Assembly: GCA_023052935.1 (NCBI GenBank)
Contig: JAJSOM010000047.1
Location: 1 to 64,000 of the forward strand
Length of the DNA: 64,000 bases
Source: Piezodorus guildinii
Taxonomy: Eukaryota; Arthropoda; Insecta; Hemiptera; Pentatomidae
Direction of reading: 5' to 3'
The notes beneath the pieces were generated by a model. The model saw only the letters and a list, made by a program, of their open reading frames with translations, ran no database searches and was not told the DNA's origin. The stretch's first letter is position 1. Every line of letters begins with the position of its first letter. A program made the position numbers and the translations under genes. Below, one piece after another: positions 10,258 through 22,270 of the stretch.

Positions 10258-10594
10258 TTTTTACTTTCACTTAGTTACATATGAAATATATAATAAAGAA
10301 TTGTATTGCGATCATGAAAATTTTCGAATTCATGTTTTCACCGGAAATACACGTTTTACGCTAGCCTGAGTCCAAATGACCAAGTCCCGCTATCTCATAT
10401 ATAGATATACACGCTAGATGTTACAGTAATTTTTTCTCTGAAATTGGCAGAACGAAAATTCTACTTTTACATACATTTTTCACCTTTTTACGATTTTATA
10501 AAAAAATGGCAATATCGATGTAAAATTTAGTGGATTTTAATATCATGTATGTTTCATTCTGATTAAAATAGTCGAAAAGGCTCAAATTTTTTAA
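10258..10594 (-). repeat. Repeat R, copy 4 (minus)
   Basis: It starts with 'actttcactta' and 'attgcgatcatgaaaatttt' and runs through 'ggaaatacacgtttta' to the 'tcattctgattaaaatagtc' block. It stops where a LINE 3' tail with (TAA)n begins at 10,595. Confidence 0.75.
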
Positions 10595-11225
10595 TAATAA
10601 TAATAAATTCTTTATTTATTCTGGGACAAGTCCCTTTTGAATAATTTTACAAAACATACAAAAAGAACTTTAGTGTCTTAGAGTACAAACATGAAACAAA
10701 CAAATAATAATAGAAATAAAAATAAAACAAAAAGTGAACAATAGTGATAAATTAAAAGGTAGCTTCTAATAATAATGATTAATAACAAAACTAGACAAAA
10801 GATAGAACAGAAAGATATGTGCATATACATAAAATTTTAATTAATAGTGCTTTACTGTATTGATGTAAAATTAATGAAATAATAAAGTTAAATATACAAG
10901 TGCACCACAATGTAAGATATTAAATTTAATTAATTGTTTCTATATGTTTTGTTTAACTAATTTAAATTGAATTGGCAAATCTATTTAGGATTATTTGAAA
11001 ATTGAATAGAGAGGAAGTGATCGAATAGACGGGATTTGAAGGTTTGAAGAGTATCAGAATGTCGAATATGTGAAGGAATGGAATTCCATACGAAAGAGGA
11101 GCGGATTAGGAAGGATCTGTCGAAAGCTGCGGTTCGATGAGGTGCCATATACAGGTCTGAAGGCCGTGAACGAGTGTTACGGGAATGAATGGAGGATTTG
11201 AATGATAACATATCTGAGATGTACG
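10595..11225 (-). mobile_element. LINE 3' end ('L3' family), minus
   Basis: The 3' terminal part of a LINE. It begins with a (TAA)n tail followed by 'ctttatttattctgggacaa', a tail shared with the fragments at 22,920-23,395 and 17,415, and in the other orientation at 55,000-55,040 and 61,165. The only coding remainder is the reverse transcriptase C-terminus at 10,981-11,211. Confidence 0.7.
10981..11211 (-). pseudogene. LINE ORF2 C-terminal fragment
   Basis: A 76-residue frame with RSFLIRSSFVWNSIPSHIR and LQTFKSRLFDHF. This is the pattern that ends the reverse transcriptase proteins of many CR1/R1-like LINEs (RSF..WN.LP..I....S...FK..L...). The fragment at 54,414-54,722 has the same architecture. 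All catalytic domains are missing through 5' truncation. Confidence 0.65.
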
Positions 11226-11757
11226 ATGGGTTACGAGATTACTTTAAGTTTTAACCCAAACATCGAAAAAACAAAGCTGAAACCTGTCAGAAATTGTTTA
11301 GTGGCCTACCCTAATTGACAGGTAAAAAGTCCTAGAGTTTTCTGCTTTAATTAAACTACATAATATAAATATAATTGGTAAGGCTCCGCCAACAGCAATT
11401 TTAATGTTTAAAAAAAAAATAACTATGTTTTCCTGTAGTTAGTATGTATTTAGATATTGAGCGTTAAATGAAAAAAAAAGCCTAAATTTTAGAATAATTT
11501 TGGAGTAAATTGTTTAGGTCTTATCGTTAAATGGTCAGATATTTACTTTCCCAGGACCCGGATAGTTCAAGATGTAAAGTGTAAATAAAGATTATATAAT
11601 TTCATAGAAATGGGAAGAATAATATATATTTACACCTAAGTGAGGCCGAAAAAAAAATAAGGATCTTATAATGGGTATATTTCGAACTTATAGATTTAAG
11701 AAAAAAAAAAAATGAAAAACATAATTCGTCTATGGTATTGAAATTTATTATATTTTT
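11226..11757. other. Gene-free stretch
   Basis: AT-rich, with several A-runs. I see no coding signal and no clear repeat membership. Its last bases form the left target duplication of Jockey B. Confidence 0.5.
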
Positions 11758-11769
11758 AATTTTTAGCTT

Positions 11770-12334
11770 TCAGGCATATGGTCATACCAAAAGTTATTGC
11801 CATCACATACCACGCTGTGTGAAATGCGGTGAACAGCATAAAACCGAAGAATGTACAAGATCAAGATCTACACCCACTGTATGTGCTCTGTGCCTCAAGG
11901 ACCACCCGGCTAACTACAAGGGATGTGAGATCTACAAGAAACTCAGAACCAGATACCAAAAACCTCAGGATCCGAATGAAACAGCTGTACCAACCAGAAG
12001 CAGAAGAGAACCATCTAAACTTGTAAATTCTAACGTATCATTTGCCCACTTGCTTGGAGGTGGAAACCAGAATCATGAAGTCGAGGCACTGCCGGAACAA
12101 CTTTTTCCTCAACTTTCTCAATCTATTGTACAACAATCTATCCCTCAAAGTTTACCTAATCTTCAAAAAACTCCTCAACATCAAATTTCTCATATCCCTC
12201 CACCATCAAACGTCACAGATCTTACCAGTCTAATGACATCGTTCATCTCCGAAATCAAATCTCTTGTTATGCCGCTTATATCACTCCTTACAAATCTAGT
12301 ATCCAATCTAATCCCTGCCTTGAAAAATCCTTAA
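11770..12334 (+). pseudogene. Jockey ORF1, 3' part (copy B)
   Basis: About 187 residues corresponding to the C-terminal 40% of ORF1 in copy C. It starts in the first zinc knuckle (AYGHTKSYC), keeps the knuckles CVKCGEQHKTEEC and CALCLKDHPANYKGC, and keeps the C-terminal segment with LVMPLISLLTNLVSNLIP. The frame is open, but the N-terminus and PRE_C2HC region are gone. The apparent start at 11,732 lies in flanking DNA and is fortuitous. The stop abuts the ORF2 start (TAAATG). Confidence 0.88.
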
Positions 12335-15019
12335 ATGAATTCACCTAACTCCTTATCCATTCTCCTTTGGAATGCGAATGGTGTTAGAAATCATACTGAC
12401 GAACTGACAGCATTGTTGCAAGACAAAACAATCGATGTTGCACTTATAACTGAAACAAGACTAACGACTAAACAGTACTTCAAAATACCGCAATACATCA
12501 CATACCGTACTGACCACCCAGACGGCAAAGCTCATGCCGGTTCTGCTATCATTGTCCACCAATCCCTCTCTCATCATTTACTCCCACTTCCCACCTATGA
12601 TTTCCTACAAGCCACAGCCATAGTAATCAAGACTTTTTCCTTTCCGGTAACCCTCACATCTGCATACTGCCCTCCTAAACATTCCATTTCCAATTCCGAA
12701 TTTGTATCCTTCCTGGATTCCTTAGGAAATCGTTTCATTCTGGGTGCATACTTAAACGCCAAGCATCAGCAGTGGGGTTCCAGAACCACGAATTCTCGGG
12801 GACGAAATTTGCTGTCTGCACTCAACTCCCGAAATTTTAATATCCTGCCTCCTGACTCCCCTACCTACTGGCCAACCGATCCTAACCGCAATCCTGACAT
12901 CCTCGACTTCTTTATCCACAGCGGATTAGGCTCCCTCAACTTTTCTGTAACTCGCCTTGATGAACTATCCTCAGACCATAGTCCACTGATCCTAAAAGTA
13001 TCTCTCACTCCAATTCCAAAACCCATTCCACCATCATTCATCCGAGGCCCTGTCAACTGGAACCTTTTCCGCCAAATCCTGACCGATAATATTGACCTCA
13101 GAGTAACCCTCAAAACCCCAGATGACCTAGATAATTCCGTCTATTCCTTTACCACCGCCATCCAACAAGCTGTCTGGACTGCCTCCTCTCCTAAACACCC
13201 CAATATAGATCCTCACCAAAATCATTTTCCACAACATATTATAGACCTCATCCATACCAAACGCCGAGCAAGATCACTATGGCAGCGCACACTACACCCA
13301 ACAGATCGCCGCTCCTATAACTTCTATTGTAGACAATTGAAGAGGGAGTTGGCGACCTTCCGTTCCCAGTCCTTCAATTCCTACCTCTCCTCTCTATCAG
13401 CTCGTGATAAATCCCTGTGGAATGTCACGAAAAAGATCCTAAAATACCATCAAGTTTCCCATCCTCTCCGACGTGGTGATGACTCCTGGGCTGCGTCTGA
13501 TGAAGATAAAGCCGAGGAATTCGCCACACACCTCTCCAAAGTTTTCACTCCTCACCCGGAATCCCACGCCAATCACACCGCAACAGTGCAAGACTTTCTT
13601 ATGTCACCAATTCCACTTTCCCTACCTCCTAAAGCTATTAATCCCTCTGAGGTCAAATATCTTCTCCAAAAACTTACCCTCCGTAAATCTCCTGGACACG
13701 ATCTCCTTACTCCCCAGATCCTCCGACAACTTCCGCAGAAAGCTATTATATTCCTTACTTATATTTACAACTGCATCCTACGCACCACCGATTTTCCTCT
13801 GTTATGGAAACATTCCACTATCATACTTTTTCTAAAACCAGGCAAACCTTCCAACAACACTTCATCCTACAGGCCTATTAGTCTACTCCCCATCCTCTCA
13901 AAAATCTTCGAAAGGCTTCTTCTTAAACGTATCCTACCCATATTAGAATCTCAAAATCTTCCTTCCCATCAGTTTGGATTCCGTCCTCAGCATTCCACAG
14001 TTCAACAGGGGCTCCGAGTTGTAGACCATATTTCCTCAGCTCTTGAATGCAAAGAGTATTGTTCTGGTGCGTTTCTGGACATTGCGCAAGCTTTTGACCG
14101 GGTATGGCACACTGGATTACTCTTCAAGCTGAAAACCCATTTACCCCAGTCTCTATACCTCATTCTCCGATCCTATCTCTCAAACCGTTCCTTCCGCGTT
14201 CGCTGTGGTGTAGAATTTTCTAACCTTTATCCCGTTGAGGCCGGTGTTCCTCAAGGCAGCGTCTTGGGACCCGTCCTCTACATCCTTTACACTGCTGATA
14301 TTCCTACACATCCTGATACCTTTCTGGCAACTTTTGCAGACGACACCGCCATCCTATCATCCAGTTCCAATCCTGAAACAGCATCCTTAAACCTGCAAAG
14401 ACACCTTTCTCTTATCGAAGACTGGTGTAATACTTGGCGCATTAAGGTGAACGAAGCCAAATGCAAACACGTAACCTTCACTCTTCGACGAAACTCCTGT
14501 CCGCCAGTTTACTTCAATTCCATTCCAATTCCTCCTTCAGATACAGTCCGGTATCTTGGCTTACTATTAGACAAAAGATTGACTTGGAACCCACATACAA
14601 GACTTAAAAGATAAGAACTCAACCGACGATTCGGACAGTTATACCGACTACTCAACAGAAAATCTGAACTTACAGTTGACAACAAATTATTAATCTACAG
14701 GACAATACTGAAGCCCATCTGGACCTACGGACTTGAACTGTGGGGGACAGCTAAACGTACTAACATCAAACGCATTCAATCCTTTCAATCCAAAGTCCTC
14801 CGTACAATAGTAAATGCTCCTTATTATGTTTCCAACTATACCTTGCACCACGACCTTAATGTTCCTTTTATTTCAGACCTGATTCCATCCAAATTTTCCA
14901 AATTCCACCAGAATCTCATTCATCATCCTAATCCTCTAGCTCAATCCCTATCCAGCCCCACCCATCCATACAACCCACCTAGAAGGTTGAAACGGCAGTG
15001 GCCTCGTGACCTCTTATAA
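12335..15019 (+). pseudogene. Jockey ORF2 with one stop and an endonuclease lesion (copy B)
   Basis: Homologous to ORF2 of copy C over 895 codons. One in-frame TAA at 14,612-14,614 (codon 760) replaces a CAA found in copy D; the same frame then continues to 15,019, ending PRRLKRQWPRDLL. The endonuclease has WNANG and SSDHSPLIL, but the motif that reads GADLNAKH in copy C is GAYLNAKH here (Asp to Tyr, residue 139), which should abolish nuclease activity. The reverse transcriptase catalytic motif FADD is kept. The start ATG directly follows the ORF1 stop. Confidence 0.9.
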
Positions 15020-15267
15020 CATGTATATTGGAGTTCTAGCATTGGCTAGATTCTCCACTCACTTGCTGTATGCTTGTGAATTGTATATAGGTATGAGTGA
15101 CTATTGTATATATTTTTATTGATTTTATTTTGTATATATGTATATTTTATTATTATTATTATATAAATTTATAGTTTTGTATATATCGTGTGAATGTAGT
15201 ATGAATGTTGTACGTTATCACTATTAAAAATGTCCTGAATTGGACAGATTGTAATATTGCTCAATGA

Positions 15268-15303
<36 letters not shown>

Positions 15304-15586
15304 TAGCTTAGCTCACTGGTGTTTAGTAGAAATGGTTAATTATGTTTTTTATACATAATAGAATGAGGATTAAAAAATTTTTAACAATCAAATTAAGTCT
15401 TGGATTCGCCCATGAAATTTTACTTCATGTGGAAAACCCCTGTATAGTCTCCCTTTATTTTCTTATCAACCATTCATTTTAGCAAAAACATCAAATAATC
15501 ATTTTTAAACATACTTTAATTTTGTATCAAATTATGTTTTAAATAAAGATAACACTTTTTGAGATATTAAAAAAAAACTCAAAAAA

Positions 15587-16772
15587 AATCTGGTGCAGGC
15601 AACACACGACTTTCACTTGCCTTCATTTTTAAAATCAATGAAAGAATTTTCAAATACAATTAGAGATAAAAATACGTGAAACTATTAAAGAATTAATTAA
15701 ATTGAATTTATATAGAAACAGGTGTTTTATTAAAAAATCTATTATATTATTATCTAAAATAATCAGTTAGTTTTATCTTCTTCTCATCACTCACTTTTTT
15801 TCTAAAATCTTTAGTTTTCCAACGCTATATCATACATGTATATTGCTGTTCTTATGTTTTAGTATTTAGTTGGGTATCGAATTCATTCAATTTATATATA
15901 AACCTGTTTTTCATCAGTGGTAACAAGATAATATGGTAATTTTTATAGAATCAACAAAATTGAAAGTACTTTAGAGACAGAAAATTTAAAATATCGTAAT
16001 TTAAGCACTGTCAGACCATTTTAATCAAAATGAAACCAAGATGATATTAAAGCTCATTAAATATTACATCGATATAGCGAGTTTAATCAAAATCGTCTTA
16101 ACAGTTTTCGAGAAAATCGAAAAAAGGTGCAAAATGCATAGTAAAAAGTGGCTCTTCTGGTAAGCTCATTTTGATGAAAAAGGTTTCGTAACGTCTCAGG
16201 CGTATATTTGTCTTAAATATGAAATTTCAGTTTCATAGGACTTACCGTTCCGGGAGTTACCACACACACACACAGACCTTTTTGCGGAACTTGGTTATTT
16301 GGACTCAGGGTACCCTAAAATGTGTATTTCCGTTGAAATCTGGCATTCGAAAATTTTCACGATCGCAATACTTTTCTGCGATTTTCGAATATTTTAATCA
16401 GAATGAAACCTAAATGACATTAAATCCCATTAAATTTTACTTCGAATTTAGTTTTTTAATTTTAATCAAAATCGTCGGAGCCTTTTCTGAGAAAATCATA
16501 AAAAGGTGCAATATACATAGTATAAAGTGGCTCTTCTGGTTAGCCGATTTAGATGAAAAAGTTTTTGTAACATCTGGGGCGTATAGTTGTATTAAATATG
16601 AAATTACAGTTTCATAACACTTTTGTTTTCGCCCGGGAGTTACCACACACACACACACTTGGACTCAGGGGACCCTAAAACGTGTATTTCCGTTGAAAAC
16701 TGGAACTCGTAAATTTTCACGATCGCAATACTTTTCCTTACTCTATATAGTAAGTGAAAGTAAAAATTAATT
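15587..16772 (+). repeat. Repeat R, copy 5, with an internal duplication
   Basis: The most complete copy. The left end reads 'ctggtgcaggcaacacacg' then 'actttcacttgcc'; the right end reads 'ctatatagtaagtgaaagt'. The module from the 'tcagaatgaaacct' block to 'cacgatcgcaatacttttc' occurs twice (about 16,030-16,378 and 16,390-16,745), so this copy is about 330 bp longer than the others. CA microsatellites occur in both modules. No coding frame is present. Confidence 0.8.
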
Positions 16773-17414
16773 CTGTTCTGATTTTCCCTCTTCTTCTACA
16801 AAACCCGACGCGGATAACTCTCGGACTTTTTGCTAGTTAATAAGAACAATTTCTGACAGGCTTCATCTTTTCTTTTTCGGATGTTCGAGTTTCGCCTGTT
16901 TTTTACAGACTGTTACTGTACTATAAAGTTCAAGTCTAAATAGGTTTCAGTTTTGGAAAGAAATAATAAAAAAATCTTACTTTTTAATTTAGAGTTTTTT
17001 TTTTCTTCCGTATATGTGGACTCCCTGTCATTATTCAAACTAAAGACAAACGTAGTAATGTTCAGTGCCTTTGAGATTCCTGAGACCAAATAAAGTTGAA
17101 CAAACTCCATCGTCGTTGGCTACAATATTTTAACGATTTACGAGAGAGGAAAGCTTGACAATGCATCAGCATCAGGCTGTCCCCTGCAAGATTAGCTCGT
17201 AAATATCTTTTCGACATTTTAATGAGCTATTTTGTCACGCCCCAGCTCGACAATGCCTAACAGAAATTTATGATTCCATCATGGCCATGGAATAAATCCA
17301 GGCCTGACAGTTGGAAAGATGAACGATCGTCCGCTCGGAATTCCGCAGGAATGGGTCAGAGTATCCCTTGTAACCTACTTTAATAATCATAACTTACCTC
17401 AAGGCAAAGAACAG
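16773..17414. other. Gene-free stretch
   Basis: I see no frame supported by recognisable motifs, and no match to the repeats described elsewhere in the window. Confidence 0.5.
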
Positions 17415-18208
17415 GATATTTAATAATAAGAATAAAGCCTTTATTTATTCTGGGACAAGTTCCTTCAGAATAATATAAAAGAAAAATTAAAATAGATAGA
17501 TAAATAGATTGAAAAGTCTGTTTGTGTTTTTTTTTCGAAATTACAGCAAATAGAAAATAAACAAATAAAAAATATATAATTTACAAATTTTTCAAAATAC
17601 AATAACAAACATCAGACACACTACATGGCCTATCGACCTTCTGTAGAGTCTTTGTTCATTGACAAAATTAACCTTTAATCTATCAATATAAATAATTAAT
17701 AACGAAATAAGAAAAAATATATCAACACTTCGGATGTTATTCATGTACTAAAATCAAATTCACTAATAGTTAAATTCTTTCGTTAGCACCATTCTATTAG
17801 TGAAAGCCGATCTAGAGTAATTAACAAACCCCAGCCTATCTTTTCCATTTATTAACTTTAATATTTGATCCCATCAGCTGATGCGCTCGATGATAACAGT
17901 CATACGTTACTTCGTCTCTCAGATTTTTGCTTTTTTCAGTAGGAATTCGCTTGAGTTCAGTCTGGAAAACATCACTAGACCTCAGGAATACTACAACAGT
18001 GAATATTGGAGAAATTTCGGTAAGCAAAGTTATAATTTACTTTGTACAATCACGAAAAAGTGAAAGGAGGGTCACTGATCAGCTGATTGCCGCTAGCTCG
18101 GCAAGCTCGGGCTTGCTTTTCTTTTCTTTATCTTTCTTTTATTTATTTCTTTTTTCCTTCTTATTCTTATTCCATTATATATTTATTCCTATTTATTTTT
18201 TTTAATCA

Positions 18209-19516
18209 ATGCGATATTTTCATCAAGTGATGTCCTCGAAAGTTACAAGTAAAAGATCTAGATCTGCAGGTTCAAACTCGTCTCCCACAAAACAGAGACC
18301 TCGCCGTGATAATAATAAAAAAATGATTCCACCAGCGACTGCTTCAGCTACCTCTTTAGGATCTGAACCACAGCCTAGCACATCATCACAAGGATTAACT
18401 GAAGAATCGCCGTTTTTTACACCGAACCCATTTCAGATCCTTCAAATTGAAAAAGAAACAATGGAATCTTCTCCTATACTAAAAGAACCACAACCTCCAC
18501 CAATATTTGTTAAAAATATTAAAAACTTTCAACTACTGTGTGCGCATCTAAACAAATTAACCGATCCTAACAGTTATTATTGTATAAGTAGAACCAGTGA
18601 TACTAAAATATCCCCGACTACCGCCGAAACCTACAGAAAAATAGTAAAATATCTGACGGACACCAAAGCTGATTTTCATACATATCAGGAGAGAGCTTTA
18701 AGGGTTGTAATTAGAAACCTACACCCTTCGACACCAGCAGCAGCTATCCAAGAAGAACTGACGGAGATAGGCTATAAAGTGCGACAAGTCACCAACGTCC
18801 TAAAAGATAAAATTCCACTGCCTCTATTCTTTGTGGACTTGGAACCATCAGCAGGAGTCGAAAAAATTTATGACCTCAATAGATTATACTATACTAGCGT
18901 AAGAGTTGAAAAACCTTACACTAAGAAAGAAATAGTACAGTGCCACAATTGTCAGGCATATGGTCATACTAGAAGTTATTGTCACCACATACCACGCTGT
19001 GTGAAATGCGGTGAACAACATAAGTCAGAAGAATGTACAAGACCAAGATCAACACTCGCTGTTTGTGCTCTGTGCCTCAAGGACCACCCGGCTAGCTACA
19101 AGGGATGTCAAATCTACAAGAACCTCAAAAGCAGATACCAAAAACCTCAGAATCTGGATGAAACAGCTGAACCGATCAGAAGCAGAAGACAACCTTCAAA
19201 AACAATTGATTCCAATGTTACATTTGCCCATCTACTTGGAGGTGGGAACCAGAACAAAGAGGCCGAGGCCCTGCCGGAACAACGCACACTTCAAAATCCT
19301 CAAACCGTTCCACAACCAACTATTCCTCAAAATTTACCCAACCCTCAAAAACCTCATCCAAATCAAATTTCTCATATTCCTCCTCCATCAAATGTCTCAG
19401 ACCTTACAAGTTTGATGACATCCTTCATCACTGAAATCAAATCCCTCGTTATGCCGCTAATATCACTACTTACTAATCTTGTATCAAACTTAATCCCTTC
19501 CTTAAAAAATCCTTAA
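18209..19516 (+). CDS. Jockey ORF1: zinc-knuckle protein (copy C)
   Basis: A 435-residue gag-like protein; the second Met (MSSKVTSKRSRS, eight codons in) is a plausible alternative start. A basic, Ser-rich N-terminus is followed by a conserved domain with LRVVIRNLHPSTP and PLPLFFVDLEPS (PRE_C2HC type). Three CCHC knuckles come next (CHNCQAYGHTRSYC, CVKCGEQHKSEEC, CALCLKDHPASYKGC). A Pro/Gln-rich linker leads to a hydrophobic C-terminus with VMPLISLLTNLVSNLIP. No lesions are seen. The stop TAA is immediately followed by the ATG of ORF2, so ORF2 is probably translated by termination-reinitiation. Confidence 0.9.
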   Translation: MRYFHQVMSSKVTSKRSRSAGSNSSPTKQRPRRDNNKKMIPPATASATSLGSEPQPSTSSQGLTEESPFFTPNPFQILQIEKETMESSPILKEPQPPPIFVKNIKNFQLLCAHLNKLTDPNSYYCISRTSDTKISPTTAETYRKIVKYLTDTKADFHTYQERALRVVIRNLHPSTPAAAIQEELTEIGYKVRQVTNVLKDKIPLPLFFVDLEPSAGVEKIYDLNRLYYTSVRVEKPYTKKEIVQCHNCQAYGHTRSYCHHIPRCVKCGEQHKSEECTRPRSTLAVCALCLKDHPASYKGCQIYKNLKSRYQKPQNLDETAEPIRSRRQPSKTIDSNVTFAHLLGGGNQNKEAEALPEQRTLQNPQTVPQPTIPQNLPNPQKPHPNQISHIPPPSNVSDLTSLMTSFITEIKSLVMPLISLLTNLVSNLIPSLKNP

Positions 19517-22177
19517 ATGACTTCACCTAACTCCTTATCCATTCTCCTATGGAATGCGAATGGTGTTAGAAATCATACTGACGAACTTACAGCTTTATTG
19601 CAAGACAAAAACGTTGACGTAGCACTTATTACTGAAACTAGACTAACCACTAAACAGTACTTTAAAATACCTCAATACGTAACATACCGTACGGACCACC
19701 CAGACGGCAAAGCCCATGCCGGTACTGCTGTCATTGTGCACCAGTCCCTCTCTCATCACTTACTCCCACTTCCTACCTATGATTTCCTACAAACCACAGC
19801 CATAGTAATCAAAACTTTTTCCTTTCCGGTAACCCTTACATCAGCATATTGCCCTCCCAAACATTCCATTTCCAACACCGAATTTGTATCCTTTCTAAAT
19901 TCCTTAGGAAATCATTTCATTCTGGGTGCAGACTTAAATGCCAAGCATCAACAGTGGGGTTCGAGAACCACGAATTCTCGTGGACGAAATTTGCTGTCTG
20001 CACTCAACTCCCGTCATTTCAATCTCTTACCTCCTGATTCCCCTACCTACTGGCCAACCGATCCCAACCGTAATCCTGACATCCTTGACTTCTTCATTCA
20101 CAGCGGATTAGGCTCCCTCAACTTATCTGTAACTCGGCTGGATGAACTTTCCTCAGACCATAGTCCACTGATCCTAAAAGTATCTCTCACTCCAATTCCA
20201 AAACCTATCCCACCGTCATTTATCCGAGGACCTGTCAACTGGAACCTATTTCGCCAAATCCTGACCGATAATATTAACCTCAGAGCGACCCTCAAAACCC
20301 CAGAAGACCTTGACGATTCCGTCTACTCCTTCACCACCGCCATTCAGCAAGCTGTCTGGACTGCCTCCTCTCCTAAGCACTCCAATATAACTCCTCACCA
20401 AAACCATTTGCCTCAACACCTTACAGACCTAATCCATGCAAAACGCCGTGCCAGATCATTATGGCAGCGCACCCGACACCCAACAGATCGCCGCTCCTAT
20501 AACTTCTATTGTAGACAATTGAAGCAGGAGTTGGCGACCTTCCGTTCCCAGTCCTTTAATTCCTACCTCTCCTCTCTGTCAGCTAGTGACAATTCTCTGT
20601 GGAATGTCACGAAGAAGATTTTAAAATCCCATCAAGTTTCCCATCCTCTCCGGCGTGGTGATGACTCCTGGGCTGCGTCTGATGAAGATAAAGCCGAGGA
20701 ATTCGCCACACACCTCTCCAAAGTATTTACTCCTCACCCGGAATCCCAAAGCAATCATACCGCAGCAGTACAAGACTTCCTTTTGTCACCAATACCTCTT
20801 TCCCTACCTCCTAAAGCTATTAATCCCTCTGAGGTTAAATATCTTCTCCAGAAACTGACCCTCCGTAAATCTCCTGGACATGATCTCCTTACCCCCCAGA
20901 TCCTCCGTCAACTTCCACAGAAAGCTATTATATTCCTTACCTATATCTACAACTGCATCCTACGCACCACCTATTTTCCTCTCTTGTGGAAACATTCCAC
21001 AATCATTCTCTTCTTAAAACCAGGTAAACCTTCCAGCAACACTTCATCCTACAGACCTATTAGTCTACTCCCCATCCTCTCAAAAGTCTTTGAAAAACTC
21101 CTTCTAAAACGAATCCTGCCTATATTAGAATCACAAAATCTTCCTTCCCATCAGTTTGGTTTCCGTGCTCATCATTCCACTGTTCAACAAGGACTCCGAG
21201 TTGTAGACCATATTTCCTCAGCCCTTGAATGCAAAGAGTATTGTTCTGGTGCGTTTCTGGACATAGTGCAAGCTTTTGACCAGGTATGGCACACCGGATT
21301 ACTCTTCAAGCTTAAAACGCATTTACCCCAGTCTCTATACCTCATTCTACGATCCTATCTCTCAAACCGCTCCTTCCGAGTTCGCTGTGGTGTAGAATTT
21401 TCTAACTTTTATCCCATTGAGGCCGGTGTTCCTCAAGGCAGCGTCTTGGGACCCGTCCTCTACATCCTTTACACTGCTGATATTCCTATTCATCCTGACA
21501 CCTTTCTGGCAACATTTGCAGATGACACCGCCATCCTATCATCCAATTCCGATCCTGAAATAGCATCCTTAATCCTGCAAAGACACCTTTGTCTTATCGA
21601 GGACTGGTGTAATGCTTGGCGTATTAAGGTTAATGAAAGCAAATGCACCCACGTCACCTTCACCCTTCGACGCAAATCCTGTCCAATGGTTCATTTCAAT
21701 TCCATACCGCTTCCTTCCTCAGACACAGTCCGGTATCTTGGCTTACTACTAGACAAAAGATTGACCTGGAACCCACATACAAGACTTAAACGAAAAGAAC
21801 TCAACAGACGATTCGGACAGTTATACAGACTACTAAACAGAAAATCTAAGCTTACAGTTGACAACAAATTATTACTTTACAAGACAATACTGAAACCAAT
21901 GTGGACCTACGGACTTGAACTATGGGGGACAGCCAAACGTTCTAACATCAAACGCATTCAATCCTTTCAATCCAAAGTCCTCCGAACAATAGTAAATGCT
22001 CCTTATTATGTCTCCAACTATACCTTACACCACGACCTTAATGTTCCATTTATTTCAGACCTGATTCCATCTAAATTTTCCAAATTCCACCAGAACCTCA
22101 TTCATCATCCTAATCCTCTAGCACAATCTAGGATAGGTCCAGCTCCACTCATCCATACAACCCTCCTCGAAGGTTGA
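19517..22177 (+). CDS. Jockey ORF2: endonuclease and reverse transcriptase, frameshifted at the C-terminus (copy C)
   Basis: 886 residues. The endonuclease motifs LLWNANG, ALITETR, GADLNAKH (Asp at about 139) and SSDHSPLIL are all present. The reverse transcriptase carries PQGSVLGPVLYILY and FADD at about residue 667. The last 15 residues (after NPLAQS) are out of frame: compared with copy B there is a small insertion at about 22,128-22,140. The family's true tail, NPPRRLKRQWPRDIL, reappears in another frame up to 22,205. The catalytic domains are undamaged; whether the lost 25-residue tail matters is unknown. Confidence 0.88.
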   Translation: MTSPNSLSILLWNANGVRNHTDELTALLQDKNVDVALITETRLTTKQYFKIPQYVTYRTDHPDGKAHAGTAVIVHQSLSHHLLPLPTYDFLQTTAIVIKTFSFPVTLTSAYCPPKHSISNTEFVSFLNSLGNHFILGADLNAKHQQWGSRTTNSRGRNLLSALNSRHFNLLPPDSPTYWPTDPNRNPDILDFFIHSGLGSLNLSVTRLDELSSDHSPLILKVSLTPIPKPIPPSFIRGPVNWNLFRQILTDNINLRATLKTPEDLDDSVYSFTTAIQQAVWTASSPKHSNITPHQNHLPQHLTDLIHAKRRARSLWQRTRHPTDRRSYNFYCRQLKQELATFRSQSFNSYLSSLSASDNSLWNVTKKILKSHQVSHPLRRGDDSWAASDEDKAEEFATHLSKVFTPHPESQSNHTAAVQDFLLSPIPLSLPPKAINPSEVKYLLQKLTLRKSPGHDLLTPQILRQLPQKAIIFLTYIYNCILRTTYFPLLWKHSTIILFLKPGKPSSNTSSYRPISLLPILSKVFEKLLLKRILPILESQNLPSHQFGFRAHHSTVQQGLRVVDHISSALECKEYCSGAFLDIVQAFDQVWHTGLLFKLKTHLPQSLYLILRSYLSNRSFRVRCGVEFSNFYPIEAGVPQGSVLGPVLYILYTADIPIHPDTFLATFADDTAILSSNSDPEIASLILQRHLCLIEDWCNAWRIKVNESKCTHVTFTLRRKSCPMVHFNSIPLPSSDTVRYLGLLLDKRLTWNPHTRLKRKELNRRFGQLYRLLNRKSKLTVDNKLLLYKTILKPMWTYGLELWGTAKRSNIKRIQSFQSKVLRTIVNAPYYVSNYTLHHDLNVPFISDLIPSKFSKFHQNLIHHPNPLAQSRIGPAPLIHTTLLEG

Positions 22178-22270
22178 AACGTCAGTGGCCCCGAGACATA
22201 TTGTAAACATCTATTCTGGAGTTCTGACACTGGTCAGATTCTCCTCTCATGTGCGGTGTGATTGTGGCTG

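Larger units (their letters stand above)
11770..15299 (+). mobile_element. Jockey-clade LINE, 5'-truncated, copy B
   Basis: A 3.5-kb copy of the same family as C (17,874-22,660). It begins inside the ORF1 zinc-knuckle region, carries ORF2 and ends in a poly-A of about 29 (15,270-15,299). The target duplication tttttagctt lies at 11,760-11,769 and 15,300-15,309; two more A's are ambiguous with the tail. 5' truncation is the normal outcome of incomplete target-primed reverse transcription. Confidence 0.92.
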
